DNA from: CAYVKY01 sp964452115
Lineage (GTDB): Bacteria; Bacteroidota; Ignavibacteria; Tepidaquicellales; Tepidaquicellaceae
NCBI GenBank assembly: GCA_964452115.1
Contig: CAYVKY010000134.1
Location: forward strand, 1 to 6,047
Length of the DNA stretch: 6,047 nt
Reading direction: 5' to 3'
Below, in pieces: positions 1 through 5,780 of the stretch. Made by a program: the position numbers and the translations under genes. A model generated the notes under the pieces. It had not been told where the DNA came from, did not search any database, and saw only the letters and a list, made by a program, of their open reading frames with translations. Within the stretch, counting starts at the first letter, position 1, and every line of letters begins with the position of its first letter.

Positions 1-106
1 AAAAAATATTTTTTTAAATTATCAGTTTATTAATATTTTCCTTATAAATTAAATGAAATATTAATATCTTAAATTACAAAATAAATTTCTTAAAACACTG
101 TACCGG

Positions 107-1867
107 ATGATTTTGCCGAAACTATTCAATAAAAATAATACAATAATGATGACCAAGATAAAATTATGGATTTATCCATTGCTCATGTTGGTATTTGCAT
201 TAACAACAAATACGGGGAACTGCCAGAACACCGGCAATAATTCAAATTCAAAAGTCTTTACAACGCTGGACAGAACAATAATTCCTGATATTGTTCCGGT
301 AATTCCAACTGTCAAAATTGATGATCCTGCAAATTTTGAAAAATACGGCTATGGCAAATGGCATTTCGGACCGGGACTTCCTTGTCAGAAAAGATTGGAT
401 TTAATGCCTGCCGGTTACGCCGATAAACAGGTTTCAAAATCTGCAAAACTCCTGCGCTTTTTTACGATGACGGACGTTCATATCACTGATAAAGAATCAC
501 CGGGGCAGGCGATTGTGTTCGCTCCTTATGCAGGTGAAAACGGTATATCGGTTTATTCCCCGCTGATGCTTTATACAACACACGTGCTCAATGCTGCCGT
601 GCAAACGATAAATGCGCTTCATAAGGAAAATCCTTTTGATCTTGGTCTGGCAATCGGTGACTTAGCGAACAGCACACAGTATAATGAACTAAGATGGTAT
701 ATAGACATCATGGACGGCAAGAGAATTAATCCGGACTCCGGTCCTAAAGATGACCCGATTCCGGGTCCTGATAATGATTATCAGGATGAATTTCAGGCAG
801 CGGGATTAGATCAATCAATCCCATGGTATGCTACAGTCGGTAACCACGACCATTTCTGGCTTGGTTCAAAACCTATGACCGAGCGTATGAAAAGGACAAT
901 AGTCAGCGATTCGATTCTGCAGCTTGGTTTTATATTTGATAAGCAAGACCCGAATGTAATGGATAAGCAGACTTTTTCGACCGGTACACTGGATTGCAGC
1001 AAACTTTATGCTCCTATTATCGGTAGTGGTCCGGTGGCAAAGTTAGGAAAAATTCCGACAATCGGAGCCGACCCTAACCGCCGTCCGCTTTCTAAAAATG
1101 AATGGATAAATGAATTTACAAACACTACATCTCTTCCGAAAGGACACGGATTTATTCAAAGCAATCCCGCTAATGTATTTGACGGATGCTATTCGTTTGA
1201 ACCAAAATCCGATATACCAATTAAGATAATTGTTCTGGATGATACTCAGGACGAAAGTGATATGCCCGTGAAAGAAGGTATATACGGACACGGTGAACTC
1301 ACAAACGGCAGATATGACTGGCTTATGGCACAGCTGAAAGCAGGACAAGATGAAAATAAATTGATGATAATATCCGCCCATATTCCGATTGGTGTTTGTG
1401 AAAATACTCCTATGGATTGGAATCCGGCTCCGGGATATACATCAGAGAAAGATCTTATTTCGCAGTTACAGAAATTTCCGAATTTAATATTATGGGTTGC
1501 CGGTCATCGTCATCTAAACAATGTAACATCCCTGCCGTCATCAGACCCGGTACATCCCGAGAATGGTTTCTGGGAAGTTGAAACAAAATCGTTAAGAGAA
1601 TTTCCGGAACAGTTCCGCACATTTGATATTGTGCGCAACAGCGACAACACAATTTCTATAATAACTACAAATGTTGACCCGGTAATGGAAGACGGTTCAC
1701 AGGCAGCCATAGGCCGCACTTATGCAATTGCATCGGCGCAGATTTACGGATTGTTTGAAAAACCCTTAGAAACGGGTTCAGTATCATACAACGCAGAATT
1801 AGTAAAACTGTTAACTCCCGAAATGCAGAAAATAATTTCAAATTGCGGTTCAGCATTAGGAAAGTAA
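107..1867 (+). CDS. Exported calcineurin-like metallophosphoesterase (possibly RPA4764/TIGR03768-like)
   Basis: A 586-residue phosphoesterase expected to use two metal ions to hydrolyse phosphate mono- or diesters outside the cytoplasm; the substrate is unknown. The fold's metal-binding blocks are all present and in order: D123-x-H125, G184-D185 with N188, G245-N-H-D248, H425 in SAHIP, and G466-H-x-H469. The protein is long for the superfamily. About 175 residues separate GNHD from H425, and an acidic, proline-rich stretch (about 209-228) lies between the GD and GNHD blocks. This resembles the large-insert TIGR03768 group as I recall it. A hydrophobic segment near residues 20-33 looks like a signal peptide. 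The following T-G-N-C is not a good lipobox, so a periplasmic or secreted product is more likely than a lipoprotein. The start is uncertain. ATG at 107 gives the longest reading, but ATGs at 146 and 149 begin a more typical signal peptide (MTKIKLW). None has a clear ribosome site. The gene is convergent with the tRNA genes. Function class is firm; substrate and start are not. Confidence 0.9.
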   Translation: MILPKLFNKNNTIMMTKIKLWIYPLLMLVFALTTNTGNCQNTGNNSNSKVFTTLDRTIIPDIVPVIPTVKIDDPANFEKYGYGKWHFGPGLPCQKRLDLMPAGYADKQVSKSAKLLRFFTMTDVHITDKESPGQAIVFAPYAGENGISVYSPLMLYTTHVLNAAVQTINALHKENPFDLGLAIGDLANSTQYNELRWYIDIMDGKRINPDSGPKDDPIPGPDNDYQDEFQAAGLDQSIPWYATVGNHDHFWLGSKPMTERMKRTIVSDSILQLGFIFDKQDPNVMDKQTFSTGTLDCSKLYAPIIGSGPVAKLGKIPTIGADPNRRPLSKNEWINEFTNTTSLPKGHGFIQSNPANVFDGCYSFEPKSDIPIKIIVLDDTQDESDMPVKEGIYGHGELTNGRYDWLMAQLKAGQDENKLMIISAHIPIGVCENTPMDWNPAPGYTSEKDLISQLQKFPNLILWVAGHRHLNNVTSLPSSDPVHPENGFWEVETKSLREFPEQFRTFDIVRNSDNTISIITTNVDPVMEDGSQAAIGRTYAIASAQIYGLFEKPLETGSVSYNAELVKLLTPEMQKIISNCGSALGK

Positions 1868-1895
1868 ATAAACAAAATTAAAATTTTACAAAAAT

Positions 1896-1933
1896 AAAAA
1901 AAGCCCCGCAAAATAATTGCAGGGCTTTTTTTT
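1896..1933. terminator. Bidirectional rho-independent terminator between phosphoesterase gene and tRNA-Glu(CTC)
   Basis: The stem arms are 1903-1911 (gccccgcaa) and 1917-1925 (ttgcagggc) around a 5-nt loop. An A tract lies on the left and eight Ts on the right, so a U run follows the hairpin in both directions. One position is a C/A mismatch on the plus strand but a G-U wobble on the minus strand, so the RNA made from the tRNA side folds better. It serves the 3' ends of two convergent transcripts: the phosphoesterase mRNA ending at 1867 and the tRNA ending at 1935. Confidence 0.85.
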
Positions 1934-1934
1934 G

Positions 1935-2006
1935 TACTCCCAACGGGACTCGAACCCGTGTTCTCACTGTGAGAGAGTGATGACCTAACCGCTAGTCGAT
2001 AGGAGC
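1935..2006 (-). tRNA. tRNA-Glu(CTC), reads GAG codons
   Basis: A complete 72-nt cloverleaf read on the minus strand. The acceptor stem is GCTCCTA/TGGGAGT, the D stem GACT/GGTC, the anticodon stem TCACT/AGTGA with loop CTCTCAC (anticodon CTC at 1971-1973), the variable loop 4 nt, and the T stem ACGGG/CCCGT. A short variable loop lacking base 47, a U13-G22 pair and A46 match known glutamyl-tRNA synthetase recognition features. Oddities: the end pair is G1-U72 rather than G-C, pair 6-67 is also a wobble, base 73 is A rather than the usual G, and no CCA is encoded (the 3' flank is CAA), so the tail must be added by nucleotidyltransferase. It differs from the neighbouring tRNA-Glu(TTC) at 12 of 72 positions, including two fully compensated T-stem pairs. 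Confidence 0.95.
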
Positions 2007-2012
2007 AGTTCA

Positions 2013-2043
2013 CAAAATTAACTCAAAAAAAATTCTCCTTCAA
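2013..2043 (-). promoter_or_regulatory. Bacteroidota-type promoter for tRNA-Glu(CTC)
   Basis: On the minus strand a TTG (2041-2043) is followed by 20 nt and then TAATTTTG (2013-2020), a full match to the Bacteroidota -33/-7 pattern TTG-N19-21-TAnnTTTG. The -7 box ends only 6 nt before the tRNA 5' end, so transcription may begin at or almost at the mature end. The TTG lies at the edge of the terminator of the upstream tRNA, which suggests that each tRNA is transcribed separately. Confidence 0.55.
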
Positions 2044-2047
2044 TAAC

Positions 2048-2081
2048 AAAAGCCCTGCAATTTTGATTGCAGGGCTTTTTT
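2048..2081 (-). terminator. Rho-independent terminator of tRNA-Glu(TTC)
   Basis: A perfect 10-bp stem, 2052-2061 (gccctgcaat) with 2066-2075 (attgcagggc), closes a 4-nt loop. On the minus strand it begins directly after the encoded CCA of the tRNA and ends in a short run of four Us. A longer T run on the plus side (2076-2081) makes it symmetrical, but no plus-strand transcript is expected here. Its stem core is the same as that of the terminator at 1896-1933 except for one base. Confidence 0.8.
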
Positions 2082-2155
2082 GGCGCTCCCAATGAGATTC
2101 GAACTCATGTTTTCACTGTGAAAGAGTGACGACCTAACCCCTAGTCGATGGGAGC
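2081..2155 (-). tRNA. tRNA-Glu(TTC), reads GAA and GAG, with encoded CCA
   Basis: A minus-strand cloverleaf of 72 nt plus an encoded CCA (2081-2083). The acceptor stem is GCTCCCA/TGGGAGC, D stem GACT/GGTC, anticodon stem TCACT/AGTGA with loop CTTTCAC (anticodon TTC at 2120-2122), a 4-nt variable loop, and T stem ATGAG/CTCAT. It has G1-C72, G73, U13-G22, A46 and no base 47, the standard picture for a bacterial tRNA-Glu. It is the more canonical of the two tandem copies and is probably the main glutamate acceptor, since U34 can also read GAG. Its terminator hairpin follows the CCA with no spacer. Confidence 0.96.
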
Positions 2156-2172
2156 GAAAAATATATAAGTAA

Positions 2173-2203
2173 TAAAAATAACAAAATTTTGCGTCTAATT
2201 CAA
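2173..2203 (-). promoter_or_regulatory. Probable promoter for tRNA-Glu(TTC)
   Basis: On the minus strand a TTG (2201-2203) is separated by 20 nt from TATTTTTA (2173-2180), matching five of the six fixed bases of TAnnTTTG. The spacing is the same as in front of tRNA-Glu(CTC). The -7 box ends 17 nt before the tRNA 5' end, leaving a leader of roughly 10 nt for RNase P to remove. The A/T richness of the region makes a chance match possible. Confidence 0.4.
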
Positions 2204-2219
2204 GGTATGGATTGATGTA

Positions 2220-2246
2220 CTCCGAAAAGATTTTATTTTTTCAGAG
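2220..2246 (-). other. Stem-loop overlapping the stop codon of the small lipoprotein gene
   Basis: Read on the minus strand, CTCTGAAAA (2238-2246) pairs with TTTTCGGAG (2220-2228), 9 bp including one G-U pair, around a 9-nt loop that contains the TAA stop at 2233-2235. No U run follows, so it is not a classical intrinsic terminator. It could protect the mRNA 3' end or help separate the gene from the tRNA promoter just downstream. The stem is A/T-rich and weak. Confidence 0.3.
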
Positions 2247-2604
2247 AATGTACAAGCATAATCGTGCCAATGTCATTCAAATGATAAGATACAATGTATG
2301 AATAAATTGTCTTCGACGTGTATCCGTATGAAGATGCAGTGAAATATGCACTCCATTCACCTCTGGGCATTTGCATGTCAGCGAAATAAAAATGTCCAAC
2401 CGAATCGGTATAAGTGAGTACGCTGAATGTGTTGCAAACGACCTGAGCATTCTGCAGCGGCAAGCCGGTTGCAGAGTCAATCACGAAACCGCCGACGTTT
2501 GCTTTGTAAACTGTCTGGTCTGCGTTTTGACAGGATGTTACCAGCATTCCGATTACAAGAATTGCACTCAGGCTTATGAATATAGATTGTAAATATTTTT
2601 TCAT
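2233..2604 (-). CDS. Small lipoprotein with a carboxypeptidase-regulatory-like (transthyretin-like) domain
   Basis: A 123-residue predicted lipoprotein. A lysine-containing start and hydrophobic stretch (residues 7-21) lead to the lipobox V-T-S-C, with lipidated Cys25. A short linker is followed by one beta-sandwich domain (about 36-118). It has the hallmarks of the carboxypeptidase D regulatory-like family: G-x-V-x-D-x-x-T-G-x-P-L-x-x-A at about 39-53, then T-D-S-x-G-x-F-x-F at about 66-74. Such domains bind or scaffold and have no catalytic residues, so the function is unknown. The start at 2604 was chosen because it begins the signal peptide directly and a GGTG lies 8 nt upstream. The frame stays open to an ATG at 2718, but that version overlaps the transporter gene and puts 38 charged residues before the signal peptide. 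It is the third gene of the minus-strand cluster, 61 nt below the transporter, with a possible promoter of its own. Confidence 0.8.
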   Translation of the reverse strand: MKKYLQSIFISLSAILVIGMLVTSCQNADQTVYKANVGGFVIDSATGLPLQNAQVVCNTFSVLTYTDSVGHFYFADMQMPRGEWSAYFTASSYGYTSKTIYSYIVSYHLNDIGTIMLVHSLKK

Positions 2605-2629
2605 TTTTCTTTCACCAAGATTAATTTCA

Positions 2630-2660
2630 TTAATATAGATTGTTATTTTTTTTCTTTCAA
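2630..2660 (-). promoter_or_regulatory. Possible promoter for the small lipoprotein gene
   Basis: In the gap below the transporter gene, a minus-strand TTG (2658-2660) is followed after 20 nt by TATATTAA (2630-2637), matching four of the six fixed bases of TAnnTTTG. The 20-nt spacing equals that of both tRNA promoters. It would give a leader of roughly 20 nt containing the GGTG ribosome-site candidate. The -7 match is imperfect and the region is A/T-rich, so read-through from the transporter gene remains an equal alternative. Confidence 0.3.
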
Positions 2661-2665
2661 CGCAT

Positions 2666-4063
2666 TTATTTCTTGATATTCGGAAGTTCAAGTCCGTAAC
2701 CTTTTTTCTTGTCTTCAACTTTCAGCAGGTATGCAAAGATAAGTCCGAGCACTCCGAACATCATAAATATTATCATCGGAAGTGTGTAGTTATAATTCGT
2801 TACCATTTCTCCGCCGATTTCAATTTTTCCCGGCAGCTGACAGAATCTGTCAAGCACCCACCCGATTAATGCCGGCACTGACATTAACGCTACAATATTT
2901 TGCATGTAAAATATCAACGCATACGCCGTGCCTAACTGTGACTGCGGAATGATTTTCGGTACCGACGGCCACATTGCGGACGGCACGAGCGAGAATCCGA
3001 TTCCCAAAACTATCATCAGTATAATTGCGATGATGTAATTATTTAAAAACGGCACTGCAAATAATGCGTGTACGATTATGATGAGCAGCGAGCCGAGCAT
3101 CATAATCGAAGCGCCTTTGCCTCTGCGGTCGTACATATTTCCGAATACAGGCGTCAGGAGAATCGTACCAAAGGGCAGCAGAGCAGGAATTATTCCTGCA
3201 AGATTTTCGCCGACACCGAATTTCAGAATCATCAGATTCGTTGCATATTTCAGGAACGGAAATACTGCGGAATAAAAAAGTGCGCAAAGAATCGTAACGT
3301 ACCACCAGCCTTTGTTCATAAGAATTTTGCCGATGTCCTTTATGCGGAACTCTTCTTCAGGGTCTGAACCCGTTTCCACACTAAGTTTAGCGGCTTTGAT
3401 TGATTTATCTAAGCGCTTGTCATTCAATGTATAAATGAAATACGCCAGCATACCTATCACAAGCATTAAGAGGCAGATGAGAATAGGTGAAGAAACATTG
3501 TTAAATGCTTTTGCAATCGGAAGTGAAGTGGAGAGTGCGAGAGCCGTTCCCAGACGTGCGATTGCAAGCTGCAAGCCCATAGCGAGTGCGAGCTCGTGTC
3601 CGTTAAACCATTTTACAATTACTTTCGAAACTGTGATACCTGCAACTTCCACACCGACTCCGAATATTGCATATCCCAGCGCTGCCATCCACACCTGTGC
3701 GGGAAATCCCCACAGCCAGATATGTCCGTCAAGTGCGTGAGTTGATATCGCCCAGTACTTAATCGCTGCGCCGGCAACCATTACTGCCGCAGCCATGAGC
3801 CCCGTGAAACGGACACCCATCTTGTCGAGTATAATTCCGCCGAGTATTAAAAAGAAAAGAAACACATTGAACCATCCGTATGCACCGGTGAACCATCCGT
3901 ATGAGTCTGCGTTCCAGCCGAGCTGCTTTTCAAGCATTCCCTGAAGGGGAGACATCACGTCAGCAAGATAATATCCCGCAAACATTGTGAAAGACACAAT
4001 AAACAGTGCAGTCCATCTCGCCTTTTTCGAGTCGCTCAGAATTTTTATGATTTTTTCAGTCAT
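2666..4063 (-). CDS. Major facilitator superfamily transporter, MFSD1-like, candidate dipeptide carrier
   Basis: A 465-residue inner-membrane carrier with about 12 hydrophobic helices split six and six by a charged central loop (about 213-245). The MFS loop 2-3 motif is clear (G76-IILD-KMG-VR85), with its half-repeat counterpart at 308-317 (GNMYDRRGKG). Several stretches resemble animal MFSD1 as I recall that sequence: KWFNGHELALAMGLQLAIAR (151-170), AVFPF (266-270), and P373-QSQLGTAY381 followed by QN. An acidic residue in helix 4 (E139) and an arginine in helix 5 (R170) are 31 residues apart, the same spacing as the matching pair in MFSD1. Mammalian MFSD1 has been reported as a lysosomal dipeptide uniporter working with GLMP. 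The gene starts 13 nt after the M2 peptidase gene, so the two are almost certainly co-transcribed. The start has no Shine-Dalgarno and may be translationally coupled. MFS membership is firm; the dipeptide substrate is inferred. Confidence 0.92.
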   Translation of the reverse strand: MTEKIIKILSDSKKARWTALFIVSFTMFAGYYLADVMSPLQGMLEKQLGWNADSYGWFTGAYGWFNVFLFFLILGGIILDKMGVRFTGLMAAAVMVAGAAIKYWAISTHALDGHIWLWGFPAQVWMAALGYAIFGVGVEVAGITVSKVIVKWFNGHELALAMGLQLAIARLGTALALSTSLPIAKAFNNVSSPILICLLMLVIGMLAYFIYTLNDKRLDKSIKAAKLSVETGSDPEEEFRIKDIGKILMNKGWWYVTILCALFYSAVFPFLKYATNLMILKFGVGENLAGIIPALLPFGTILLTPVFGNMYDRRGKGASIMMLGSLLIIIVHALFAVPFLNNYIIAIILMIVLGIGFSLVPSAMWPSVPKIIPQSQLGTAYALIFYMQNIVALMSVPALIGWVLDRFCQLPGKIEIGGEMVTNYNYTLPMIIFMMFGVLGLIFAYLLKVEDKKKGYGLELPNIKK

Positions 4064-4076
4064 TTAATTTTTATGA

Positions 4077-5780
4077 TTAATTTACAAATTGTTTTGCATA
4101 ATATTTTGGTGTAAGCTTTTCACCTGTTGCTTTTTCAATCATATCGTTCCAGTAATATTTTGAACCCGGCATAAATATTTTTTCTTTCAGATAATTTCCT
4201 ATCTCGGGTTTATTCACAAAACTCTGTGATTTGAAATCGTCCGATTTCAGAATATTTGATGTCATATAATAGTATAACTGCGATGCGAGCAATTCGCCAA
4301 GTAGGTAGTTATGATAATAACAGGGGAATGTTGCAATGTGAATTTTCGATGCCCAGTCAGGTTCATTTCTGCCTTCGGGCTTTTTGAGCATCTGATATTT
4401 TTCAACTAAATCCCACCAGAGTTTATTTAAATCCTGATCGGGATTATCGTACATACTTTTTTCAAATCTGTACATCACCTGCACCCAGCGGCTGAATACG
4501 AGCTGTTGAAGTCTGAGCGACTTAAAGGCGATATCCTTTATTTTACCGGCTTCTTCAGGTGATATCACTTTCATGTCTTTCATCCAGTCCGCATTTGAAG
4601 AAAATCTGCCGAACATTTCTGCGATTGCTTCCGTAGTGAATGTATGCGCGGGGTCGCGTAAAATATAAGGAAGATTTTTATTGTCAATATATTTATCATA
4701 AGCGCCGTGTCCGAATTCGTGCAGAAGTGTGTTCATCCATTTTTCGTTCGGTTTCACGTTTGCAAGCACTCTAACGTCGCCTTCATTATCCATATCGTTG
4801 CAGAAAGCGTGCTGATTCTTTCCCGGTTTCTCGAAAAGGTCGCTTTTCTTAATCAGGTCATCAACTGACATATTCATTCCGTTGTAATATTCGCTCATGA
4901 GTTTTACAAGGTCCTTATCTTTATAGTATGAATCAAGGTCGACTTCGTAAATTTTCGGTGCTTCCTGGAAGAATCTGTTCTGATAGTGCCACGGCATAAG
5001 CTCGCTTTTGTTTATGTTATATCTTTTTGCAAAATAAGTATCCACTGCATCTTTTTCTTTTGCAAATGAATCCCTTGTAAGATTATCAAGTTCATCAAAA
5101 AGTGCGGAAATCTCTTCCGGATTCTGTTCGGAAAGTTTCAGTGACATTTCGTGGAAATTTTTGAACCCGAGTTCGCGGGCAATTTCATTTCTCATCTTAA
5201 CGAGTTTGATGATATCCTGATTTACAATCGTTCCGATTTTTTTATGCGCGAGATATGCCGCTTTCAGTTCATCTGAATTTTTAGACTTTACGAGTATATC
5301 TTCGACTTCATTGTCGGTAAGGTTTTTTCCGTTAACGTTTGCCCTGAAGTTTCCGTATTTTTGTTCAATCTGATTCTGCAAAGCATTTACAGCATTGAGT
5401 TTTGCGGTGTCAACCTGATTTGAAAAAAATCTAAGATATAATACTTCAAGTTCGCGTTTCAGTATCGGGTCGTTAATGCCGCCGGACTGTCTCATCGAAA
5501 CTAATTTATTATAGCTGTCTTTGTTTGAAAAAATTTCGGTGACTTTATTCTGAAGTTCGTTTACTTTGTCAAAATCTTCTTTCTTGCCGCTTATTGCAGC
5601 ATTCCAATATGCGAGATTTGATTCCTTGTACAGAGGAATATATTTATCCTCAAACGATTTAATAAATTCTTTTAAGTCTTTTTCCATATTAGCATTTTGA
5701 TTTTTCTTTTGGCAAGATGTTACCGATACCATCAGTATCAGTACACACAGCAAAGAAGCAATGAAATACTTTTTGTCCAT
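4077..5780 (-). CDS. M2-family (ACE-like) zinc peptidyl-dipeptidase lipoprotein
   Basis: A 567-residue metallopeptidase expected to cut dipeptides from the C-termini of peptides. A signal peptide ends in the lipobox V-T-S-C (Cys23), so the enzyme is lipid-anchored outside the cytoplasm. The gluzincin site is complete: H354-E-F-G-H358 supplies two zinc ligands and the catalytic Glu355, and E384 in T-T-E-A-I-A-E is the third ligand. The flanking L-P-Y-I-L-R-D (about 370-376) matches the LPxxLRE between these sites in ACE. K479-I-H481 followed by tyrosines 488/489 matches the ACE K511/H513/Y520 region, where Lys and Tyr hold the substrate C-terminal carboxylate. The length fits one ACE domain. 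The ACE chloride-ligand Arg522 position appears to be His or Asn here. M3 oligopeptidases share HEFGH, but the surrounding residues fit M2 better. It is the first gene of the minus-strand cluster, and the leader lacks a Shine-Dalgarno. Confidence 0.9.
   Translation of the reverse strand: MDKKYFIASLLCVLILMVSVTSCQKKNQNANMEKDLKEFIKSFEDKYIPLYKESNLAYWNAAISGKKEDFDKVNELQNKVTEIFSNKDSYNKLVSMRQSGGINDPILKRELEVLYLRFFSNQVDTAKLNAVNALQNQIEQKYGNFRANVNGKNLTDNEVEDILVKSKNSDELKAAYLAHKKIGTIVNQDIIKLVKMRNEIARELGFKNFHEMSLKLSEQNPEEISALFDELDNLTRDSFAKEKDAVDTYFAKRYNINKSELMPWHYQNRFFQEAPKIYEVDLDSYYKDKDLVKLMSEYYNGMNMSVDDLIKKSDLFEKPGKNQHAFCNDMDNEGDVRVLANVKPNEKWMNTLLHEFGHGAYDKYIDNKNLPYILRDPAHTFTTEAIAEMFGRFSSNADWMKDMKVISPEEAGKIKDIAFKSLRLQQLVFSRWVQVMYRFEKSMYDNPDQDLNKLWWDLVEKYQMLKKPEGRNEPDWASKIHIATFPCYYHNYLLGELLASQLYYYMTSNILKSDDFKSQSFVNKPEIGNYLKEKIFMPGSKYYWNDMIEKATGEKLTPKYYAKQFVN

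Noticed and set aside
1..106. Promoter for the phosphoesterase gene
   Set aside because: The stretch is very A/T-rich with no TTG on the plus strand, so no -33/-7 pair can be supported; the promoter may lie outside the window.
811..2013. Minus-strand open frames under the phosphoesterase gene and over the tRNA region
   Set aside because: They lie opposite a well-supported gene or run through a terminator and tRNA; compositions are unlike real proteins.
2371..2592. 73-codon plus-strand frame
   Set aside because: Antisense shadow of the small lipoprotein gene, with no recognisable protein features.
2605..2718. N-terminal extension of the small lipoprotein to an ATG at 2718 (161 residues)
   Set aside because: It overlaps the transporter's 3' end and puts 38 highly charged residues before a normal signal peptide; the ATG at 2604 has a GGTG at suitable distance.
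3039..3740. Several open frames of 65-101 codons on both strands inside the transporter gene
   Set aside because: Shadows of the transporter reading frame; the translations show no domain or plausible start signal.
4077..5780. Assignment of the peptidase to family M3 (oligopeptidase F or Dcp)
   Set aside because: HEFGH is shared, but the LPxxLRD spacer, the TTEAIAE ligand block and the later KxH...YY block fit M2.
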